From positions 1 through 24,789 of IMG/VR virus record IMGVR_UViG_3300046007_006906: 24,789 nt of DNA; one strand, given 5' to 3'. The translations under genes and the position numbers were made by a program. Below are positions 20,863 to 24,789 of the stretch, one piece after another (the first letter of the stretch is position 1; each line of letters starts with the position of its first letter). Under the pieces are notes generated by a model. That model worked only from the letters and a program-made list of their open reading frames with translations, searched no databases and was not told the DNA's origin. The DNA comes from a virus.

Positions 20863-21888
20863 GTGCGTAAATTACTTGCAATGACTCTGCTGGCAGCAGC
20901 AGGTCTGGTGTCAGCAGCAGAATTCACCGGCGCTGGTGCTACATTTCCATTTCCAATCTACAGCAAGTGGGCCGAAGCATACAAAGCCCAAACCGGAATT
21001 GGTCTTAATTATCAAAGCATCGGCTCCGGCGGCGGCATCCGTCAAATCAAGGCCAAGACAGTGGACTTTGGCGCCAGCGACATGCCCTTGAAAAAAGACG
21101 AGCTTGACAAAGAAGGTTTGGTACAGTTTCCCGCTATCATAGGTGGCGTAGTGCCTGTGTTCAATCTTGATGGTGTTGACACCAACAAGTTGAAACTCAC
21201 CCCAGATGTTGTTGCTAATATTCATTTAGGCAAGATTACCAAGTGGAATGACAAGGCAATCACAGAACTTAACCCAGGAGTCGCGCTTCCTGCCGTCAAC
21301 ATCACCGTTGTTCATCGTGCAGATGGTTCAGGAACCACATTTATTTGGACCAACTTCTTGGGCAAGGCCAATGCTGACTTCCAAAAGACAGTGGGTGAAG
21401 GTTCAGCTGTTAAGTGGCCAACCGGTGTAGGCGGTAAGGGCAACGAAGGTGTTGCAGCACAGGTTCAGCGTATCAAAGGTGCCTTTGGTTATGTAGAATA
21501 TGCCTATGCCAAGCGTAACAAGATTCCTTATGCTGTGTTAAAGAATCGTGATGGCAACTTTGTGTCACCTGACGACTCAACATTCAAGGCAGCAGCAGCC
21601 AATGCTGACTGGGCCAATGCTCCTGGCTTCTATCAACTGTTGACTTGGCAACCAGGCCGAGATGCTTGGCCAGCCACAGGCGCCAGCTTCATTCTCATGC
21701 ACAAGCAACAGGCAGATGCACTGACAGGTCGTGCAGTTCTCAAGTTCTTTGACTGGTCATACAAGAACGGTGGTCAAATGGCCACTGAATTAGAATATGT
21801 TCACATGCCGGCCGACGTGATCAAACTGGTGCAGGACAACTGGAAGAAAGAGTTCCGTGGCCCTGACGGTAACCCAATCTGGAAGTAA
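20863..21888 (+). CDS. pstS: Phosphate ABC transporter substrate-binding protein PstS
   Basis: 341 residues from a GTG with AGGAGG 5 nt upstream. A signal peptide (RKLLAMTLLAAAGLVSA, cut near residue 18-19) precedes the PstS start FTGAGATFPFPIYSKW. Phosphate-binding loops are YQSIGSGGGIRQI, DFGASDMPL and HRADGSGTTFIW. It captures phosphate in the periplasm and hands it to the host PstCAB permease, none of which is encoded here. PstS in T4-like cyanophages is under host PhoB control, and a PhoB-like box lies upstream of this copy too. The transcript ends at a hairpin that also holds the porin promoter. Confidence 0.96.
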   Translation: MRKLLAMTLLAAAGLVSAAEFTGAGATFPFPIYSKWAEAYKAQTGIGLNYQSIGSGGGIRQIKAKTVDFGASDMPLKKDELDKEGLVQFPAIIGGVVPVFNLDGVDTNKLKLTPDVVANIHLGKITKWNDKAITELNPGVALPAVNITVVHRADGSGTTFIWTNFLGKANADFQKTVGEGSAVKWPTGVGGKGNEGVAAQVQRIKGAFGYVEYAYAKRNKIPYAVLKNRDGNFVSPDDSTFKAAAANADWANAPGFYQLLTWQPGRDAWPATGASFILMHKQQADALTGRAVLKFFDWSYKNGGQMATELEYVHMPADVIKLVQDNWKKEFRGPDGNPIWK

Positions 21889-21893
21889 TCAAC

Positions 21894-21922
21894 TTGACAA
21901 CCGTTGGCATTTTCCATATAAT
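21894..21922 (+). promoter_or_regulatory. Perfect sigma70 promoter for porin
   Basis: TTGACA at 21894-21899 and TATAAT at 21917-21922 with a 17-nt spacer: full consensus. The spacer and -10 lie inside the pstS terminator hairpin. Transcription would start near 21929; GAGGA at about 21940-21944 precedes the ATG at 21949. Confidence 0.85.
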
Positions 21923-21938
21923 GCCAACGGTTATTTTA
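21899..21938 (+). terminator. Terminator hairpin of pstS
   Basis: A 13-bp perfect inverted repeat, AACCGTTGGCATT (21899-21911) and AATGCCAACGGTT (21920-21932), with an 8-nt loop, followed by ATTTTA. The T tract is interrupted, so termination may be partial. It overlaps the porin promoter. Confidence 0.65.
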
Positions 21939-21948
21939 TGAGGACACA

Positions 21949-23355
21949 ATGAAAACAATTACCAAATTAGCATTGGCCATTACCTTGGCCATGGCTGCTC
22001 CTGCTTATGCAGATGAATACATTGACACGCTGAACATCCTGCGGGACAAAGGTGTGTTGACTCAAAAAGAGTATGATGCCAAGATCCAAGCCTATGAAGA
22101 AAAAGCGGAGAACAAACGATTCGCAAATCAAAGGATTGACAAAGACGTCAGCGACTCAGTCAAGTACAGACAAGCTCGAGCCAACGACGGATCAGTCACA
22201 GAAAACGGACTGGGACTCAAGTCTAAAGATGGCAACAACACCGCACAATTTACAGGTCGAATTCACATGGACTATCGTCAGTACGACCCCGTTTATGGTG
22301 CAGGTCAAACCACGGATTCGTACCAGAACCTAGCCGAAGTTCGTCGCGCTAGATTTGGTGTGCGTGGTCAATTTGCCAAGGATTTCAAGTATCAATTGCT
22401 TGCCAACTTTGGTAATGATGTCGGTGCTTCATCAACATCAACTACCATGGACGAGATGTGGGTCAATTACGCTGCCAATCCTGAAATGCAATTTCAGCTT
22501 GGCTTGTTCAAGATGCCATTCAGCCTAGAACAGTTGACCAGTTCAAACAATCTAGACTTCATGGAACGCAGCCTAGTTGGTCAAAATGACAGTGAATTAA
22601 TTCCTGCAAAAGAAACCGGTTTCATGGTTCATGGCGTACCCAAACCTGGTTTCACATATCAACTGGCAGCCAGCCGCGGTCGTGGCAACAAAGATGCTGT
22701 CAATGACAACTTTGACTACATTGGTCGTGTCACAACCAACATTGCCGAACTTGCGGGCAACAAAGAAGTCATAGCACACATAGGCGCGGCATACAGTGTG
22801 GGCACAATCAAGGGCGGTGTCACTCCAGCCAGTGGTCGTACCGAAGCTAGAACACAAAGTGCATGGTTCACAGGTCCTGCACTCAGTGGCAACACTGAAA
22901 GAACTCGTGCTGGTGCTGAACTAGCACTGGCATACCAGGCCGCCAAAGTGCAAGGTGAATACTTTGACTTCACATATGACCCTGCCACAGGCAGCAATCA
23001 AAAAATCCGCGGTTATTATGTTCAGGCAGTGTACAATCTCACCGGCGAAAACCATGTGTACAAAGATGGCGTGTTCAATTGGGTCAAGCCCAACAATGCC
23101 ATCGACAAAGGTGGACGCGGCGCATGGCAAGTTGGCATTCGTGCCAGCGAGTTTGACGCCAGCGATATCACTGTTGCCACAGGTAAAAGCAATCGTGCCA
23201 CAGCAATGACATACGGTCTAACTTGGTTTGCCACAGACAACCTACGTTTCATGGTAAACTATGTTGACACCAAGTTTGATTCCCTGGTAGGGAGCTCAGG
23301 CAGTCGTGTGAACGGCGATCGTGCAGTGATGTTTAGAAGCCAATTGAGTTTCTAA
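21949..23355 (+). CDS. Outer-membrane phosphate-selective porin (OprO/OprP type)
   Basis: 468 residues. A signal peptide (MKTITKLALAITLAMAAPAYA) is followed by a short helical region (YIDTLNILRDKGVLTQKEYDAK and a Lys/Glu coiled stretch to about residue 65). A beta-barrel follows, with alternating strands such as AQFTGRIHMDYRQY and RRARFGVRGQF, ending in the terminal aromatic FRSQLSF that the BAM machinery recognises. The pattern LGLFKMPFSLEQLTSSNNLDFMERS matches the OprO/OprP family, which channels phosphate or polyphosphate. It would let phosphate enter the periplasm for PstS. It has its own consensus promoter and a clean terminator. Phage-encoded porins are rare. Phosphate specificity is inferred from family and context. 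Confidence 0.9.
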   Translation: MKTITKLALAITLAMAAPAYADEYIDTLNILRDKGVLTQKEYDAKIQAYEEKAENKRFANQRIDKDVSDSVKYRQARANDGSVTENGLGLKSKDGNNTAQFTGRIHMDYRQYDPVYGAGQTTDSYQNLAEVRRARFGVRGQFAKDFKYQLLANFGNDVGASSTSTTMDEMWVNYAANPEMQFQLGLFKMPFSLEQLTSSNNLDFMERSLVGQNDSELIPAKETGFMVHGVPKPGFTYQLAASRGRGNKDAVNDNFDYIGRVTTNIAELAGNKEVIAHIGAAYSVGTIKGGVTPASGRTEARTQSAWFTGPALSGNTERTRAGAELALAYQAAKVQGEYFDFTYDPATGSNQKIRGYYVQAVYNLTGENHVYKDGVFNWVKPNNAIDKGGRGAWQVGIRASEFDASDITVATGKSNRATAMTYGLTWFATDNLRFMVNYVDTKFDSLVGSSGSRVNGDRAVMFRSQLSF

Positions 23356-23370
23356 GTCGCACTGACTCAA

Positions 23371-23395
23371 AAAAAGGCACTGCGGTGCCTTTTTT
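23371..23395 (+). terminator. Rho-independent terminator after porin
   Basis: A 10-bp stem AAAAAGGCAC/GTGCCTTTTT around the loop TGCG, ending in a run of T. It separates the porin unit from the next Pho box. Confidence 0.9.
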
Positions 23396-23401
23396 CATGG
23401 C

Positions 23402-23437
23402 TGTAACAAAACGGTAACACGGGTTCTCTTAAATAAT
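23402..23437 (+). promoter_or_regulatory. PhoB-like box and promoter for plcP-like gene
   Basis: TGTAACA at 23402-23408 and GGTAACA at 23413-23419 are 11 nt apart, then 10 nt to TAAATAAT at 23430-23437. This repeats the pstS promoter geometry. CTTAAATA at 23428-23435 overlaps and resembles a late motif. The ATG at 23441 leaves almost no leader if the -10 is used, which raises the possibility of leaderless translation. Confidence 0.65.
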
Positions 23438-23440
23438 GTT

Positions 23441-24271
23441 ATGTCTAGAGACTATCGCAGTATTTTTATCAGTGATGTTCATCTTGGAACCAAAGACTGC
23501 AAGGCCGACGCCTTGAATAATTTTTTAAAAAATCACACCTGCGAATACCTTTACCTAGTGGGCGACATCATTGACGGTTGGAAAATCAAACAAAACAAGT
23601 GGCGGTGGAAGCAGAGTCATACCAATGTGGTACGAAGAATACTGGGACACGCCAAGCGTGACACCAGGGTGATATATGTCTTGGGCAACCATGATGAATT
23701 CTTGAGACCGTTTTTGCAGTACAATTTAAACTTTGGTCGAGTAGAACTTCACAATCAAATTGAGCACATTGGTGCTGATGGCAAACATTATCTAGTGGTA
23801 CATGGAGACCTGTTCGATGGTATCACCAGACTGGCTCCCTGGCTGAATTTTTTGGGAGATCGGGCTTATGATTTTATCCTATCAGTTAATAATAGATTTA
23901 ATTGGTTCCTACATAGAATGGGTTTTGGTTATTGGAGCCTATCTGGTTTCCTTAAGCACAAGGTAAAACGAGCCGTGGACTTTGTGTTTCAATTTGAACG
24001 TAATCTTGCGGGTTACTGTAAGAAACGCGGCTTTGATGGTGTGATCTGTGGACACATACATCACGCAGAGATCAAGCAGATTGACGGAGTCACATACATG
24101 AATGACGGCGACTGGGTAGAAAGCTGTACTGCACTGGTCGAAAACCACAACGGCGAGTGGTCAGTAGTGACATGGACACGGGAGAAGGATCATGTGGTTG
24201 ATGATATTGATAGCAGTCCACACAAACGATCCACGAGACATACCGGCTCGAGTGACCTTGCAATTTCCTGA
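23441..24271 (+). CDS. plcP: PlcP-type metallophosphoesterase (phospholipase C candidate)
   Basis: A 276-residue calcineurin-like phosphoesterase: SDVHLG (Asp12, His14), GDIIDGW (Asp42), GNHDE (Asn83, His84), HGD (His121), and GHIHH (His205, His207), the full two-metal site. GNHDE replaces the GNRD of E. coli LpxH. The central WLNFLGDRAYDF, FGYWSLSGFLKHKVK and GDWVESC segments match my memory of the alphaproteobacterial PlcP group often annotated as UDP-2,3-diacylglucosamine hydrolase. PlcP removes head groups from membrane phospholipids during phosphate starvation, freeing phosphate and leaving diacylglycerol. A PhoB-like box upstream and a glycosyltransferase downstream fit that role. Other substrates are possible. 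Confidence 0.75.
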   Translation: MSRDYRSIFISDVHLGTKDCKADALNNFLKNHTCEYLYLVGDIIDGWKIKQNKWRWKQSHTNVVRRILGHAKRDTRVIYVLGNHDEFLRPFLQYNLNFGRVELHNQIEHIGADGKHYLVVHGDLFDGITRLAPWLNFLGDRAYDFILSVNNRFNWFLHRMGFGYWSLSGFLKHKVKRAVDFVFQFERNLAGYCKKRGFDGVICGHIHHAEIKQIDGVTYMNDGDWVESCTALVENHNGEWSVVTWTREKDHVVDDIDSSPHKRSTRHTGSSDLAIS

Positions 24272-24362
24272 TCAGGCCACGTGCGAACACAGCAGACAGA
24301 CCATGCAATACTGGACAAAGTTTGAATCGTTTAGAATTGAAGGCAAATGCATACAAAAATGA
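24192..24362 (+). CDS. Small exported protein with two cysteines (B)
   Basis: 56 residues. It overlaps the phosphoesterase gene by 80 nt in another frame but has a ribosome site (GAAGGA) just before the ATG. The hydrophobic start MWLMILIAV is followed by QATCEHSRQTMQYW and FRIEGKC, so two Cys about 22 residues apart, like the protein at 20567-20749. The stop overlaps the glycosyltransferase start. The length of overlap lowers confidence. Confidence 0.5.
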   Translation: MWLMILIAVHTNDPRDIPARVTLQFPDQATCEHSRQTMQYWTKFESFRIEGKCIQK

Positions 24363-24789
24363 CCACGCTGGGTGACAAACTCACAATAGTTGTGCCCTGT
24401 AAAAACGAAGAAAATTACATTGGTCACATGCTCACAGCACTGCGATCACAAAAAATCAGCGACACCAAAATTATCATTGCAGACAGTTCCACAGACAACA
24501 CCCGCACCGTGATTGCTGCCAACAGCCAATTTCTCAACATCACCATTGTGGATGGCGGGACCGTGTCGCAGGCACGCAACACCGGTGCGGCCAAGGTTAC
24601 CACTCCTTACATTCTGTTCCTTGACGCTGATGTACTGTTTAGAGACAACTGGGTAATCCGCGATGCAGTGGAGGCCATGGAAACACAGAGTCTTGATCTA
24701 GTCACTGCCAAGATATATTGCTACAGCGATGACTGGCGAGCTGAATTTGGCTTCGGTATGTTCAATGCTGTGAATTCAGTGCTGAGTAG
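24359..24789 (+). CDS. Family-2 glycosyltransferase (3' end outside window)
   Basis: The frame opens at the ATG at 24359 (ATGA overlap with the small gene) and is still open at the window end, giving 143 residues. It is a classic GT2: LTIVVPCKNEENYIGHML at the start, IIIADSSTDNTRTV, VSQARNTGAAKV and the metal-binding ILFLDADVLF (DAD). Next to a PlcP-type phospholipase C, it could glycosylate the diacylglycerol that PlcP releases, making a phosphorus-free glycolipid, as the plcP-agt pair does in marine bacteria. Acceptor and sugar are not visible, and the membrane-anchoring C-terminus lies outside. Confidence 0.8.
   Translation, partial: MTTLGDKLTIVVPCKNEENYIGHMLTALRSQKISDTKIIIADSSTDNTRTVIAANSQFLNITIVDGGTVSQARNTGAAKVTTPYILFLDADVLFRDNWVIRDAVEAMETQSLDLVTAKIYCYSDDWRAEFGFGMFNAVNSVLS

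Noticed and set aside
23441-24271. Annotation as LpxH (UDP-2,3-diacylglucosamine diphosphatase)
   Set aside because: The metal motifs fit the wider superfamily, but GNHDE and the central YWSLSGFLKHK and GDWVESC segments do not match E. coli LpxH, which has GNRD; the context is phosphate starvation rather than lipid A.
1-24789. CRISPR arrays, insertion sequences, integrase or attachment sites
   Set aside because: No regularly spaced repeats, transposase or recombinase motifs, or long direct repeats were found by eye.

Overview
The window looks like the genome of a T4-like myophage of a Gram-negative aquatic host, most likely a proteobacterium. It is gene-dense, with ATGA/TAATG overlaps and many small proteins of the kind seen in marine T4-like phages. 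It has a flap-type 5' exonuclease, two MazG-type pyrophosphohydrolases, thioredoxin, queD and queE, two tRNAs, and TATAAATA-like late promoter motifs. No ribosomal, housekeeping or virion structural gene is present. The outer-membrane porin, the PhoB-like boxes and the ALAA-ending tmRNA tag point to a Gram-negative host with Pho regulation and ClpXP. The phage assignment is an inference from gene content; no terminase or capsid gene lies here to prove it.

Layout. 1-883: three small hypothetical genes. 950-8537 (+): queD, MazG-like, then a surface-glycan/sugar-nucleotide block (GT-A glycosyltransferase, cupin, NAD-epimerase, GDP-mannose dehydratase, two SGNH-like hydrolases, cytidylyltransferase) interleaved with queE, a DUF2061 membrane protein and a Lar-like zinc protein. 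8518-11195 (+): exonuclease, second MazG-like protein, small phage proteins. 11192-16024: mostly minus strand, with two related glycosyltransferase-like proteins, an asparagine synthetase and a 2OG-Fe(II) oxygenase; one plus-strand gene with a ParB-like domain lies between them. 16128-19579 (+): small basic protein, phosphoribosyltransferase, tRNA(CAT), second ParB-like protein, tRNA-Arg(TCT), thioredoxin. 19580-19904: a circularly permuted tmRNA gene with its terminator. 19934-20749: amidotransferase-like protein and a small exported protein.

20750-24789 is the most striking part: a phosphate-starvation cassette. pstS and a phosphate-type porin are followed by a metallophosphoesterase of the PlcP phospholipase C type (not canonical LpxH) and a family-2 glycosyltransferase that runs off the end. 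pstS and the plcP-like gene each lie behind a PhoB-like tandem repeat with the same geometry (two 7-mers 11 nt apart, then 10 nt to TAAATAAT). The inferred logic is that the phage raises phosphate uptake across both membranes of a P-starved cell, and may also strip phosphate from phospholipids and replace them with glycolipids.

Regulation visible in sequence: near-consensus sigma70 promoters ahead of queD, gmd, both tRNAs and the porin gene; T4-type late motifs ahead of several genes, including a divergent pair at 12304-12332; and terminator hairpins after the tmRNA, pstS and porin genes. The pstS terminator overlaps a perfect promoter for the porin.
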